A DNA stretch of 64,000 nt, taken from contig NZ_AUCQ01000023.1 in NCBI RefSeq assembly GCF_000429845.1, forward strand, positions 1-64,000, written 5' to 3'. The notes beneath the pieces were generated by a model that worked only from the letters and a program-made list of their open reading frames with translations, did not search any database and was not told where the DNA came from. Origin of the DNA: Comamonas composti DSM 21721 (GTDB lineage: Bacteria > Pseudomonadota > Gammaproteobacteria > Burkholderiales > Burkholderiaceae_C). The translations under genes were made by a program, and so were the position numbers. This document shows positions 37,133-46,162 of the stretch, piece by piece; position 1 is the first letter of the stretch, and each line of letters opens with the position of its first letter.

Positions 37133-38962
37133 TCAGTGGGCGCTCCATTTCAGGCCCACATAAACCACACGTCCGGCCGTGGCGTAGTCTCTGGCGAGCG
37201 TGTAATCCTTGTCCAGCAGATTGTCCACGCGCGCGATCAGACTGAGACCGCGACTCAAGGTGCGCGAGGCCGAAAGATTGAACAAGGTATAGCCGCCCAG
37301 CCGGTACTGGTTGTCCACCTTGTCGTAGCGGCCCGAGGCGGTCTGCATCTCGCCCGTCCACTGCCAGCCGCCCCACCCGCCCTCGGCACTCAGGTTCGCA
37401 AAGCGTTTGGAACGGCGCGCCAGCAGCTTGCCCGTTTCCTCGTTGCGCGGATTCTGGAAGTCCAGCGACGCATTCCAGCGCAGGCCTGCGAAGCGCGTGC
37501 TGCCAGCCAGGGTCAGGCCTTCGAGCCTGGCACTGGAGACGCTGGAATAGTGCTTGCTTGCCGAGTCGTATTCGATGAGGTTGCTCAGATTGTTGCGATA
37601 GGCCACGGCCGAGAAGCTGTTTCCGCCCTGACTCCAGCGCAGGCCCAGTTCGAAGTTGCGGCCCTGCTCGGGCTGCAGATCGGGCGAGCCATAGGTCTTG
37701 TGAAAGCGCTGGTACAGCGTGGGCGCACGAAACGAGTTCGCAGCCGAGGCTGTGGCCTTCCAGCCCGGGGCAAATGCGTAGCCATAAGCCGCGCTGCCGG
37801 TGTTCTTGCCGCCGAACTCGCTGTCGTCATCATGACGGGCATTGAGCTGCAGCGTATGAGCTGCGCACACATAGCCCCAGCCCAGGGCCAGAGCATTTTG
37901 CGAGCGCGTGCGCCGCATCTGGTCCAGATCACGGTTGTCCAGTCTGTCCTCGCGGCGCTCCAGATTGGCGGTCAAGGTATGCGCGCCCTGAACCCATTGG
38001 TTTTGCAGCAGATAGCTGCGCACCTGGGTTTCCGTGAGACTGGAGTTCTTGGGCAGGGTCACGGTTTCGTAGCGGTTGTCCGCCTGGCTCAGGCTCAGGC
38101 GCGTGCTGTAGCTCGCACTCCACTGGGCCGCCCATTGCAGGCCCATGCTTTGCAGCCGGCGCTTGCTGCGGTCGTCGAGCTGGCTTGTGTCGTAGCCGCT
38201 GTTGGACTGGCTGCTCAGTGCCGTGGCCTCGAGCCGGTGATCGCGGCTCATTTGCAGCCCCAGCTTGGCGTTGGCCGCATGCAGGCGATAGTCGTCATCG
38301 TCGGGATTGGCACCGGCCGAGGTCTTGGAGTTGAAGCCATCAGTGCGCTCTGTCTGCAGGCCCAGTGCATAGTCCCAGGCGCCTTGCGCGCCCGACAATC
38401 CGGCTTCGGCCCTGAGCGTGCCGCGGTTTCCAAGACCCAGCCCCAGGCTGGGGTGAAAGCCTGTTTCACCCTTTTTGGTGAAGATCTGGATCACGCCACC
38501 CATGGCGTCCGAGCCATAGACCGCCGCCGCCGGTCCGCGCAACACTTCAATGCGCTCTATGAGCGGCAGGGGAATCGTCTGCCAGTCCATGCCGCCGCTG
38601 CCCGACTGCGAGTCCACGCGCACCCCGTCCACAAAGACCGCCGTGTGCTGGGTGTTCGCGCCCCGCAGAAAAATGCTGGTGCTCGAGCCCATGCCACCCG
38701 TGCGCACAATCTGCACTCCGCCCTGCCTTGCAAGCACCGAAGCCAGATCGTTGAAGCCGCCACGCTCTATGGCTTCTTTGTCGATGACGGAGACATCGGC
38801 CAGCAGGTCGGGCAGCGGCTGGGCGACACGTGTGGCCGTGACCACGGTTTCCGAGAGATGCGCCTGGGAACTGGAGGAGTGGTCCTGCGCCAGGGCCGGG
38901 CCGGTCGCCGCGCACAGTATCAGCAGGGCGCTGAAAGGCGTGTCTTTTTCAAACAAACTCAT
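37133..38962 (-). CDS. btuB: TonB-dependent vitamin B12 outer membrane receptor
   Basis: The product (609 residues from the ATG at 38962) starts with a signal sequence (MSLFEKDTPFSALLILCAA to ALA). A TonB box (ETVVTATR) comes soon after, then a plug domain (about 40-150, with VLRGPAAAVYGSDAMGGVI) and a 22-strand-type barrel. It ends GLKWSAH rather than the usual terminal aromatic residue. A cobalamin riboswitch about 90 bases upstream of the start controls it. An in-frame ATG at 39034 would hide the signal peptide and is rejected. Confidence 0.93.
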   Translation of the reverse strand: MSLFEKDTPFSALLILCAATGPALAQDHSSSSQAHLSETVVTATRVAQPLPDLLADVSVIDKEAIERGGFNDLASVLARQGGVQIVRTGGMGSSTSIFLRGANTQHTAVFVDGVRVDSQSGSGGMDWQTIPLPLIERIEVLRGPAAAVYGSDAMGGVIQIFTKKGETGFHPSLGLGLGNRGTLRAEAGLSGAQGAWDYALGLQTERTDGFNSKTSAGANPDDDDYRLHAANAKLGLQMSRDHRLEATALSSQSNSGYDTSQLDDRSKRRLQSMGLQWAAQWSASYSTRLSLSQADNRYETVTLPKNSSLTETQVRSYLLQNQWVQGAHTLTANLERREDRLDNRDLDQMRRTRSQNALALGWGYVCAAHTLQLNARHDDDSEFGGKNTGSAAYGYAFAPGWKATASAANSFRAPTLYQRFHKTYGSPDLQPEQGRNFELGLRWSQGGNSFSAVAYRNNLSNLIEYDSASKHYSSVSSARLEGLTLAGSTRFAGLRWNASLDFQNPRNEETGKLLARRSKRFANLSAEGGWGGWQWTGEMQTASGRYDKVDNQYRLGGYTLFNLSASRTLSRGLSLIARVDNLLDKDYTLARDYATAGRVVYVGLKWSAH

Positions 38963-39054
38963 GAGGAAGAGAAAACGAGCGCGCCCTGACCAGCCTCCCC
39001 GCCGATCGTGGGCATTCACAGCACCGCAGCGCATGCATGCGCCTGGGCACCCCT

Positions 39055-39278
39055 GTGTTGGCCGGTATCCGGGCTAGGCGATGACCTCATCCCAGCCTTC
39101 CCGGCGCAGCAAAGCGCCAGTGACCTGTCATGGGCTGAGGCGGAGGCTCGCTATGGCTGCGTCATCCGCTCGCTGACCGTTGCGGGGGCAGCGCAGGCGC
39201 GGCAGCCGCTGCACGGCCCTGCCTTCCTGCTTCCCGTTGAACTGGGCCGCCTGAACGGCGGCGCCGAGCACCAACGCG
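39055..39278 (-). promoter_or_regulatory. Cobalamin riboswitch upstream of btuB
   Basis: The minus strand shows the conserved parts in order: GTTGGTGCTCGG at the 5' end, TTCAACGGGAAGCAGG, GCTGCCCCCGCAACGGTCAG, the B12-box area GGTCACTGG, GCCGGGAAGGC, and the closing GCCCGGATACCGGCC. A TACAAT -10-like box lies just upstream (39283-39288). It is expected to shut off btuB and perhaps cobB-cobU when adenosylcobalamin or a related corrinoid is plentiful. Confidence 0.93.
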
Positions 39279-39300
39279 GCGCATTGTATCGGGGTCGGAC

Positions 39301-39631
39301 ATGACAGGAGCGCGGACGGCTTTCCCAGGCATGGTCGCGGCAAGAAACGGTGCCGTGCCACCGATCAGAGGCACTGGATACACGCCCGAAACCTGCAAAG
39401 CGCCCCCTGCCAGGACTGGCTGAGGATTTCGATAATCCCAGCGCCTATCATGGCAAATGTTTTTTAAGCAAAATAGGCAGCCAGCGCATATGGGATGAGC
39501 GCTGAGCGCTACGATTTTAGAAAAACCGCCGTCCTGTCCTCGAATACCCGAGCACCATGCTGCTGCCTTGCCCGGCATGTGCTCATGCTTACAAGCTATT
39601 GCCCCGATACTACAAGGCCGCAAGCCCTACA
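39301..39631. other. Intergenic region between the btuB riboswitch and the zapB-like gene
   Basis: This 331-base region separates divergent transcripts. It holds the presumed promoter of the riboswitch-btuB message at its left edge and the promoter of zapB-zapA at its right. A loose inverted repeat GCCTAT...ATAGGC spans about 39443-39478. I see no convincing gene. Confidence 0.5.
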
Positions 39632-39850
39632 ATGCCAGAGTCTATGATCCCCCAGTCTTCCCTAGACCTCATCGCAGAGCGCGTGGAGCTGCTACTGGTT
39701 CGTCATGAGGAGTTGCTGCGCACCAATGCCTTGCTTGAAGAGCAGGTCGCAGCCCTGACCCAGGAGCGTGATTCGCTGCGCTCGCGACTCAATGCCGCCC
39801 GGGCTCGCGTAGATGCGCTCATCGAGCGCTTGCCATCCAACCAGGTGTGA
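39632..39850 (+). CDS. Small ZapB-like / TIGR02449-type coiled-coil protein
   Basis: The 72-residue protein is a predicted coiled coil (VELLLVRHEELLRTNALLEEQVAALTQERDSLRSRL, shown here only in part as EELLRTNALLEEQVAALTQE). Such small proteins precede zapA in beta- and gamma-proteobacteria and are thought to act in Z-ring assembly. An ATG four codons later (39644) is also possible. It ends seven bases before zapA. Confidence 0.75.
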   Translation: MPESMIPQSSLDLIAERVELLLVRHEELLRTNALLEEQVAALTQERDSLRSRLNAARARVDALIERLPSNQV

Positions 39851-39857
39851 GCCACGC

Positions 39858-40253
39858 ATGTCCATGAAGCAGATCGAAGTACAAATACTGCAGCAAAGCT
39901 ATGTGCTGACCTGTCCCGATGGTCAGCAGGAGCGCCTGCTCGAAGCCGTGCGCCGGGTGGACATGGCCATGACCCGCATACGCGATGGCGGCAAGATGCG
40001 CTCGCGCGAACGCGTGGCCGTTCTGGCCGCGCTGAACATGGCCTTCGACCTGCTGGATCGTGACGAGCAACAGGCCCAGCTTGCCATGGCCCAGGCCGAG
40101 ATGCAGACCGTGGCTGCAGAGAGCACGCTTCAGGCGACGATTCTTCAGCCTTCGCCTGAAGAAGTGGCCGAGCAGCAGCGCCAGCAGCAACTGGCCGAGC
40201 AATTGGTGCTGCGCCTGGATCAGGCTCTGAGCAGCGATAACCGGCTGATTTGA
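39858..40253 (+). CDS. zapA: Cell division protein ZapA
   Basis: The 131-residue protein crosslinks FtsZ filaments. The N-terminal globular part (KQIEVQILQQSYVLTCPDGQ, then LLEAVRRVDMAM) and the helix RVAVLAALNMAFDLL are typical; the C-terminal half is a Gln-rich coiled coil. Start MSMKQIEV at 39858 is chosen. It lies directly ahead of 6S RNA, a conserved order. Confidence 0.92.
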   Translation: MSMKQIEVQILQQSYVLTCPDGQQERLLEAVRRVDMAMTRIRDGGKMRSRERVAVLAALNMAFDLLDRDEQQAQLAMAQAEMQTVAAESTLQATILQPSPEEVAEQQRQQQLAEQLVLRLDQALSSDNRLI

Positions 40254-40272
40254 GCCTCGAAATACTCGCACT

Positions 40273-40305
40273 TTCGACATTGGAATACCGCATTCGTCTT
40301 AGAAT
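40273..40305 (+). promoter_or_regulatory. Probable 6S RNA promoter
   Basis: A TTCGACA-like -35 near 40273 and TAGAAT at 40300-40305 are about 20 bases apart, and the -10 ends a few bases before the 6S closing stem. The spacing is slightly long, so the exact -35 is uncertain. Confidence 0.4.
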
Positions 40306-40307
40306 GA

Positions 40308-40487
40308 AGTCGTCTGCAAGACCGCCGGGCTTTATAGTTCCTTGAACCAATGCTCATATGAGCCCGGGCTTGGTACATTGCCCTGCAAGCGTGATCGTCT
40401 CGCGTCAGACGAACCCAAGACTTGGCTGCCCTCGCCCACCTGAACCCCCGGTTCAGGATGACGGTCCGGTGGTTTTTGCAGACACCT
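40308..40487 (+). ncRNA. ssrS: 6S RNA
   Basis: The RNA imitates an open promoter and holds sigma-70 RNA polymerase in stationary phase. The two ends can pair (GTCTGCAAGACCGCCGG at 40312-40328 with CCGGTGGTTTTTGCAGAC at 40466-40483), giving the long closing stem around a central bubble. Length (about 180) and position after zapA match beta-proteobacterial 6S RNA. The ends are estimated from the stem. Confidence 0.85.
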
Positions 40488-40493
40488 CTATCG

Positions 40494-40522
40494 ACCCGGC
40501 GCCCCACGGCTGCCGGGTTTTT
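40494..40522 (+). terminator. Intrinsic terminator after 6S RNA
   Basis: ACCCGGC and GCCGGGT pair around an 11-base loop, followed by TTTTTC. It lies just beyond the 6S RNA 3' end. Confidence 0.85.
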
Positions 40523-40543
40523 CTTTGCCCGCCCCTACCTCTT

Positions 40544-41353
40544 ATGCTTTATCTGGAATTGGCCTTGCTGGGACTTTGCTCTGGTTTCTTGGCCGGCCTG
40601 CTCGGTGTGGGCGGCGGCATGATGCTGGTGCCATTTCTGACCTATTTTCTGAGCCAGCAAGGGCTGGGGCCAGACCTGGCCGTGAAGATGGCCATTGCCA
40701 CGGCCATGGCGACCATCGTCTTCACATCGGTCTCGAGCTTACGCGCCCACCATGGCCGTGGTGCCGTGCGCTGGGACATCGTGCGCAGCCTGGCCCCGGG
40801 GATACTCACGGGCGGACTGCTGGCCAGCCTGGGAGTCTTTACCTTGCTGCGCGGCAAGTATCTGGCCCTGTTCTTCGGGCTTTTCATAGGCTTTACCGCC
40901 TTGCGCATGCTGAGCGGCAGCAGCCAGCCCAAGGCCAGCCGGGAGCTGCCAGGGCCGCTGGGCCTATACGGAGCTGGCACAGGCCTGGGCTTCATCGCCG
41001 GGCTGGTGGGCGCAGGCGGCGCCTTCATCAGCGTGCCCTTCATGACGCGCAGCTCCGTGCCTCTTCACCAGGCCATAGGCACGAGCGCGGCCCTGGGTTT
41101 TCCGATTGCCCTGGTGAATACGCTGGGCCTGATTTTCTCGGGCGCAGGCACCATCGGCAGGCCTGCATACTCCCTGGGCTATCTGTGGCTGCCCGCATTG
41201 CTGGGTCTGGCCTGCTGCAGCGTGCTCACCGCCCCCATGGGCGCAAAGCTTGCCCACAAACTGCCCATACAAAAGCTCAAGCGCATTTTTGCGAGCCTGC
41301 TGCTCAGCCTGGCCTGCTACATGCTCTGGAAGGGCTTGGTTTCCGAAGGCTGA
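40544..41353 (+). CDS. TauE/SafE-family membrane permease
   Basis: The 269-residue protein has about eight membrane helices and the two family repeats (LLGVGGGMMLVPFLTYFL near residue 20 and GLVGAGGAFISVPFMT near 155). Such proteins export or import sulfite, sulfoacetate or related anions; the substrate here is unknown. The ATG at 40544 opens the first helix. Its last 37 bases overlap the end of the convergent GGDEF-EAL gene. Confidence 0.85.
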   Translation: MLYLELALLGLCSGFLAGLLGVGGGMMLVPFLTYFLSQQGLGPDLAVKMAIATAMATIVFTSVSSLRAHHGRGAVRWDIVRSLAPGILTGGLLASLGVFTLLRGKYLALFFGLFIGFTALRMLSGSSQPKASRELPGPLGLYGAGTGLGFIAGLVGAGGAFISVPFMTRSSVPLHQAIGTSAALGFPIALVNTLGLIFSGAGTIGRPAYSLGYLWLPALLGLACCSVLTAPMGAKLAHKLPIQKLKRIFASLLLSLACYMLWKGLVSEG

Positions 41354-43833
41354 GCTCCCCCTTGTACCTCGGCTGCCTGGGCGGCCTTTTGCACTGCCTG
41401 CTGCCAGTTGGCCAAGGCTCCTTGGCCCTGCTGCTGAGCCTGCAGACACTGGGCAAACTGGTCACGCGGCAGGCCTGGCGCGCACAAAAAGCCCTGAAAG
41501 TAATGAGCCTGCATGCCCTTTATGGCCGAGAGCTGCTCGACAGTCTCCACACCTTCGGCCACGATTTCCAACCCCAGGGACAAGCCCATTTTGGTAATCG
41601 CCCCAACAATGGCCCTGTCCCCGTCATCATGAGGCAGCCCACGTACAAAGCTCTGATCAATCTTGATCTTGGAGATTGGCAGCTTCTTCAGATATGCCAG
41701 ACTGGAGTAGCCGGTGCCGAAGTCATCAATCACCAAGCCAACGCCCAACTCGGCTATCTGACAGACACGCAGCGCCATTTCCTGAGCTTCCTGCAGCAAA
41801 ATGCTTTCCGTGAGCTCAAGCTCAAGAAGCTGGGGGTCGAGTTCATAGCGCCTCAACAACTCGGTCAAACGCTGCACAAAGCCTGATTGACGAAACTCCA
41901 GAGCAGAGACATTCACCGAAACCTTGATGTCCATGGCCTGCGCCTGCCAGCGCGCAGCCTCGCTGACGGCCTGCTCCAGAACCCAGGCCCCCAGGGCAAC
42001 AATGTAGCCAGACTCCTCCGCCAAAGGAATGAAGACACTGGGCGAGACTGCCCCAAACTCGGGATCGTTCCAGCGCAGCAAGGCTTCGGCGGCGACGATG
42101 CGATCGCTGCCTATGTGCACCTGAGGCTGGAAGTACACCTGCATGCGCCGGTTCTCCAAGGCCTGACGCATCGCATGTTCAAGTTTCATGCGCGACAACA
42201 GGCCGGTGCTCATTTGTGGCTGGTAAAAACAGAAGTCACCGCGCCCACGCTCCTTGACGCGATACATGGCCGTATCCGCCAATCGGATCAATTCATCCAA
42301 AGCCATGCCATCTCCTGGATACTGGGCAACGCCGATACTGCATTGCACGGAAAAGCCCAGGCCATCCAGCAGAAAAGGCCGCTCCATGGCTTGCAGAATG
42401 CGCCTGGCCACATTGGCTGCAAAATCTTCGTTGCAGGCCTGCAGATAGAGAACGAATTCATCGCCCCCAAGCCGGCACAACATGTCCACGGGCCTCAGGC
42501 AGTCGCGAATGCGCTGGGCCACCAGTCTCAGCACGCGGTCGCCAAACTGATGGCCCAGCGAGTCATTGATGATCTTGAAGCGGTCCAGATCGATAAAGAG
42601 GATGCAAAAAGACTCCTCCCTGATCCTCGCATCACCTATCACCATCTCCACATGGCGCGTAAAACTGAGTCTGTTGGGCAGACCCGTGAGTGCATCGCTG
42701 TAAGCCAGTTGTTCTATGCGCTGCTGAGCTTGGCGCTGCTGGGTCAGATCACGCATGAAACCAATGCTTTGCACGATCTCGCCCTGGGTACTGCGTAGCG
42801 GCACCCAGGACAGGCGTACCGCGCAGCGCCCTCCCCCGAACTGGCGCAGCCACAGGTCCCCCTCCCAAAAACCGCCCTTTTGCCATAGCAAAGTGGCATG
42901 CACATCCAGCGCCTGAGTCTGAGCAGCACCACGCTCGAACAGTTCGACCACCGCCATGCCGAAGGCACCCAGCCCTCCCAGAAGCCTGTCGCAAGCGGGG
43001 TTGGTACGAACCACGATCTGTTTGTGATCCGCGATAAAGATGCCATCCAGGCTGGACTCGAATACGCGAGCCGCAAGCGCAAGCCCGGCCTGGGTCTGAG
43101 CCTCTGCAGTAATGTCTCGAAACGAATGTATGCGCCCTATGGGCAAGCCGCGCCTGAACTGGGGGACACTGCGTCGCTCAAGCACCGTACCATCGCGCAA
43201 CTCAAAGACATCACAGGCCTGGAGCATAGGGGCCATCGCAAGCTCGGTGAGTTGCCTGACATAGGCGTCCGGATCACGGACCTGGGCAACAAGATGCGAC
43301 AAGATCGCAGCGTCATTGCGCTTGAGCAACAAGGTTTCGGGAATATGCCACAGGCTTGCAAAGCGGTGATTGAAGGCTCGGATGCGTCCCTCCTGATCAC
43401 AGGCCAGAATGCCATCGGCTGTCGATTCCAGCGTGGCCCGCAGCTCGCCCAGAAGTTGCTCGAACTCCGCTTCCTGACGCACCTGTTCACGCCTGTCCAG
43501 CATGCTGACCATGAGCAGCGAAGCCTCATTGCCCAGCGTCCTCACGCGCATCTCCACTGCGGCCAGCTGTCCTTCAGCGCGCTTGATTTCGGTAACGAAC
43601 TGAGCCCCATCAGCCCAGTTGCCGGGGTCGGCCCAAAACGCATGCAATTGAGGCGTTGCGGCAAGCTCATGCACACAAAGTCCCAAAGCCGCCCTGGGCG
43701 AATAACCGGTCAAAACCTCACTGCCTTGATTGGCATGCAGGACTTTGAGGCTTTGCGCATCCAGCAACCACAGCGCCTCCTGCAAGGCATCAAGCAAGTC
43801 AGGCCAGGCTTTGTCCAGAGCCGCCTTGGTCAC
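41317..43833 (-). CDS. PAS-GGDEF-EAL cyclic-di-GMP enzyme
   Basis: The 838-residue protein has three PAS-like sensory regions (about 1-110, 125-235 and 255-370), a GGDEF domain (about 375-535) with intact RLGGDEF, and an EAL domain (about 550-800) with intact EALLRW, DDFGTGYSSLAYL and KIDQSFV. Both diguanylate cyclase and phosphodiesterase activities are possible by motif. No membrane helix or signal peptide is evident, so it is likely cytoplasmic. Its start overlaps the HD-GYP gene by four bases. Confidence 0.93.
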   Translation of the reverse strand: MTKAALDKAWPDLLDALQEALWLLDAQSLKVLHANQGSEVLTGYSPRAALGLCVHELAATPQLHAFWADPGNWADGAQFVTEIKRAEGQLAAVEMRVRTLGNEASLLMVSMLDRREQVRQEAEFEQLLGELRATLESTADGILACDQEGRIRAFNHRFASLWHIPETLLLKRNDAAILSHLVAQVRDPDAYVRQLTELAMAPMLQACDVFELRDGTVLERRSVPQFRRGLPIGRIHSFRDITAEAQTQAGLALAARVFESSLDGIFIADHKQIVVRTNPACDRLLGGLGAFGMAVVELFERGAAQTQALDVHATLLWQKGGFWEGDLWLRQFGGGRCAVRLSWVPLRSTQGEIVQSIGFMRDLTQQRQAQQRIEQLAYSDALTGLPNRLSFTRHVEMVIGDARIREESFCILFIDLDRFKIINDSLGHQFGDRVLRLVAQRIRDCLRPVDMLCRLGGDEFVLYLQACNEDFAANVARRILQAMERPFLLDGLGFSVQCSIGVAQYPGDGMALDELIRLADTAMYRVKERGRGDFCFYQPQMSTGLLSRMKLEHAMRQALENRRMQVYFQPQVHIGSDRIVAAEALLRWNDPEFGAVSPSVFIPLAEESGYIVALGAWVLEQAVSEAARWQAQAMDIKVSVNVSALEFRQSGFVQRLTELLRRYELDPQLLELELTESILLQEAQEMALRVCQIAELGVGLVIDDFGTGYSSLAYLKKLPISKIKIDQSFVRGLPHDDGDRAIVGAITKMGLSLGLEIVAEGVETVEQLSAIKGMQAHYFQGFLCAPGLPRDQFAQCLQAQQQGQGALANWQQAVQKAAQAAEVQGGAQPSETKPFQSM

Positions 43834-45173
43834 GATCGGGCCTTTGACATATCGAGCTTTGCGGCTCTCTCAAAGTAGTAGCAAACATGCCGCCTGGGTG
43901 ACAAATAATCAAGCACCTCGCACGGCACTTGCCCGGGTGCCAATCCTCTTCTGATACACAGTCCTGTGCCTTGTTCAAGGTCCAATAGGAGCGCATCCTC
44001 CACAGGCCTCTGCGTCTGATACAGCATGACCACAGGCTTCAGCGGTTTTTGCACATTGACCGACATCACCATGGCCTGGCTTCCATCACTGAGCTCGACC
44101 AGAGATCCTGGCGGGAAAACCCCCATCATCTGGATGAATGCTGTCAGCACCGGTGCAGCAAACCTGTGCTTATGACTGCTGAACAATTGAGCCAATACTT
44201 CGTGAGGTGTTTGCAGAGCAACAGCCGCATGTCCTGGATTGCACAAGCGCTCATAGCTGTCGACCAGGGCCAGGATCTGGCCCATCAGATCCATATCCTC
44301 TTCCAGCAGATGCAAAGGAAAGCCCGAGCCATCAGCCCACTCATGATGCTGAGCTATGGCTGTAGCCACCTGTGCCGAGAGCCCCAGGCGCATGGCGATG
44401 CTCACCGACTCCCCGACATGCCCTTGATAGCGCTTGCGCTGCTCCTCACTGACTAGCGACTGTGCTACCGCCAAGCCGTGCAGATGGCTCGCACCCACAG
44501 CTAGCTTTCCCGCATCATGCAGCAAGGCCGCAAGCCCCAACTCACTTAGTTGAACCTCGGTCAAGCCCATGGACCGACCCAGCAGCATGCTGAGCACGGC
44601 CACATTCACGACATGCGCATTCTGACCATACCCGACCGCATCAGACAGCAAATGAATTGAAAGCTCGTGTTCCCCCAACAACTCTGCCAGACATTCCTGG
44701 ATCAAAGCTTCACATGGCTGCCTAGCCTCTTGATCTCCTCTGGCCAGCATCTGAGCCAGACCTTCATAGACCAGCTCTATTTCCTCGAAACGTGCATCGA
44801 AATAGGCAATACGGCTACGCCACTGGCGTACATCAAGACCTTTGCGAGCAGCATTCCGACCATGCTCTGAACCGCTGCCGCCCGCCCCCTCGGACAAGCT
44901 GCGTTGTGCCTCAGGTGATGCATCATTGCTGAAAGTGGCCCTCCCGGCCTGTCGCCCCCGCCCAAACAGCTGTGGCCAGTTATCGCTTTTGCCGGGAATG
45001 CAGCGCACGGATTGCAGGCCAAGAGATCTCAAAGTCTCCAGTTGAGCCTGGCTTGCGATCTTGAAGCTATTGGCAGGGAAAGGATGGTTCATCCAACCCA
45101 CATCCAGTTGGATGAACATGCCCAGACGCAGGTCTTGGATATCGAGAAGAACGGAGTTGTTTACTCGCGGCAC
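43830..45173 (-). CDS. HD-GYP domain cyclic-di-GMP phosphodiesterase with DUF3391
   Basis: The 447-residue protein starts with a DUF3391 region (LDIQDLRLGMFIQLDVGWMN, about 9-28), a linker, and an HD-GYP domain (about 180-330) with metal-binding HDAGKL and HHEWADGSGFP. The signature tyrosine is phenylalanine (GFP for GYP); substitution at this position occurs and need not abolish activity. A GTG start at 45173 is used because the DUF3391 motif follows closely. It is upstream of and coupled to the GGDEF-EAL gene. Confidence 0.9.
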   Translation of the reverse strand: MPRVNNSVLLDIQDLRLGMFIQLDVGWMNHPFPANSFKIASQAQLETLRSLGLQSVRCIPGKSDNWPQLFGRGRQAGRATFSNDASPEAQRSLSEGAGGSGSEHGRNAARKGLDVRQWRSRIAYFDARFEEIELVYEGLAQMLARGDQEARQPCEALIQECLAELLGEHELSIHLLSDAVGYGQNAHVVNVAVLSMLLGRSMGLTEVQLSELGLAALLHDAGKLAVGASHLHGLAVAQSLVSEEQRKRYQGHVGESVSIAMRLGLSAQVATAIAQHHEWADGSGFPLHLLEEDMDLMGQILALVDSYERLCNPGHAAVALQTPHEVLAQLFSSHKHRFAAPVLTAFIQMMGVFPPGSLVELSDGSQAMVMSVNVQKPLKPVVMLYQTQRPVEDALLLDLEQGTGLCIRRGLAPGQVPCEVLDYLSPRRHVCYYFERAAKLDMSKARS

Positions 45174-45440
45174 AGGCCAGGACGGATTGAGGGTTTGGCA
45201 TTTCGGCCAAAGAAGCCTGCATTATCCCCAGTTCCTGACACTTTTTTGCAAAGGAGCGACCCGCAGATAGTCACGTCAACCCTAGGTCCAGCAACATTCC
45301 TTGATTCGTCTTCAGCCAGCAGGAAGAGCGAACATACGCTTCAACACCTGATGCAAAAGCCCCATGCCAGGCTTTTCTCTGACCAGTGCAAAGCACCATT
45401 GAACACAGGAAAAACCTTTTCTTTCAAGATCAGAAGTGCT

Positions 45441-46151
45441 TCAGCGGCACCACAGGCTGGGTGTGTAGATCAGGTCCATCCACAAGGCCCAGACCGCCAC
45501 AGCGACCAGCATGAGGCCCGCCAAGCGCGTTCCCCACTCGGCCCTGGCACCATTCATCCGATCCCGGCTCCAGCGCCACAGCAAAGGAGCTGAAATCAGC
45601 CAGAGAGCACTGCCCAAACCGAAGGCGGTCATGACCAAGGCGCCTTGCACAGCGCCACCGCTGAGGGCCGCCACGAGTACCGCCGAATACAAAAGCCCGC
45701 AAGGCATTAGAGCCCAGGCATAGCCAGCAACCGCCAGGCCTGCAGGCGCCTTGAGCATGGGCTGCACCTTCTGCCAAGCGGCCCGCCCTGCAGATTCCAG
45801 CCAAGCCGGCTGGCGCGCCTGAACCAGCATGGCAAGCCCCCAGGCCATGACGAGCACATGCATCAGGGTCCACAAAGGCTGCAAGGCCGTGGTCTGACTG
45901 GTCAGCCAAGACAGGCTTTCCATTGCCATGGCGGAAACGCCCCCCAGACTTGCATAGCCGGCAAGACGCCCACTATGGAACAGGGCTTGCCGAAACCACA
46001 TGCGGCTTGCCTGACCAGGCAAGGTTACAACGGCCTCCTTGGGCAGCCCTCCCGAAGCGACTATCGAGCATGGCGCCGCACACATGGCCAGGCAATGGGG
46101 GCCGCCGACCAACCCCATGATCAGGGCCGTGCCCAACAAGGAAAGCAACAT
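45441..46151 (-). CDS. UreH/TauE-SafE-like membrane protein (COG2836 type)
   Basis: The 236-residue protein has about six membrane helices and a Cys/His cluster (GGPHCLAMCAAPC) in the first loop, suited to metal binding. Genes of this type often adjoin cco, hemN and fnr genes and are suspected to aid copper delivery or cytochrome oxidase maturation. Here it lies 11 bases after hemN on the same strand. Function is inferred from context. Confidence 0.78.
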   Translation of the reverse strand: MLLSLLGTALIMGLVGGPHCLAMCAAPCSIVASGGLPKEAVVTLPGQASRMWFRQALFHSGRLAGYASLGGVSAMAMESLSWLTSQTTALQPLWTLMHVLVMAWGLAMLVQARQPAWLESAGRAAWQKVQPMLKAPAGLAVAGYAWALMPCGLLYSAVLVAALSGGAVQGALVMTAFGLGSALWLISAPLLWRWSRDRMNGARAEWGTRLAGLMLVAVAVWALWMDLIYTPSLWCR

Positions 46152-46162
46152 GACTGACGCAA

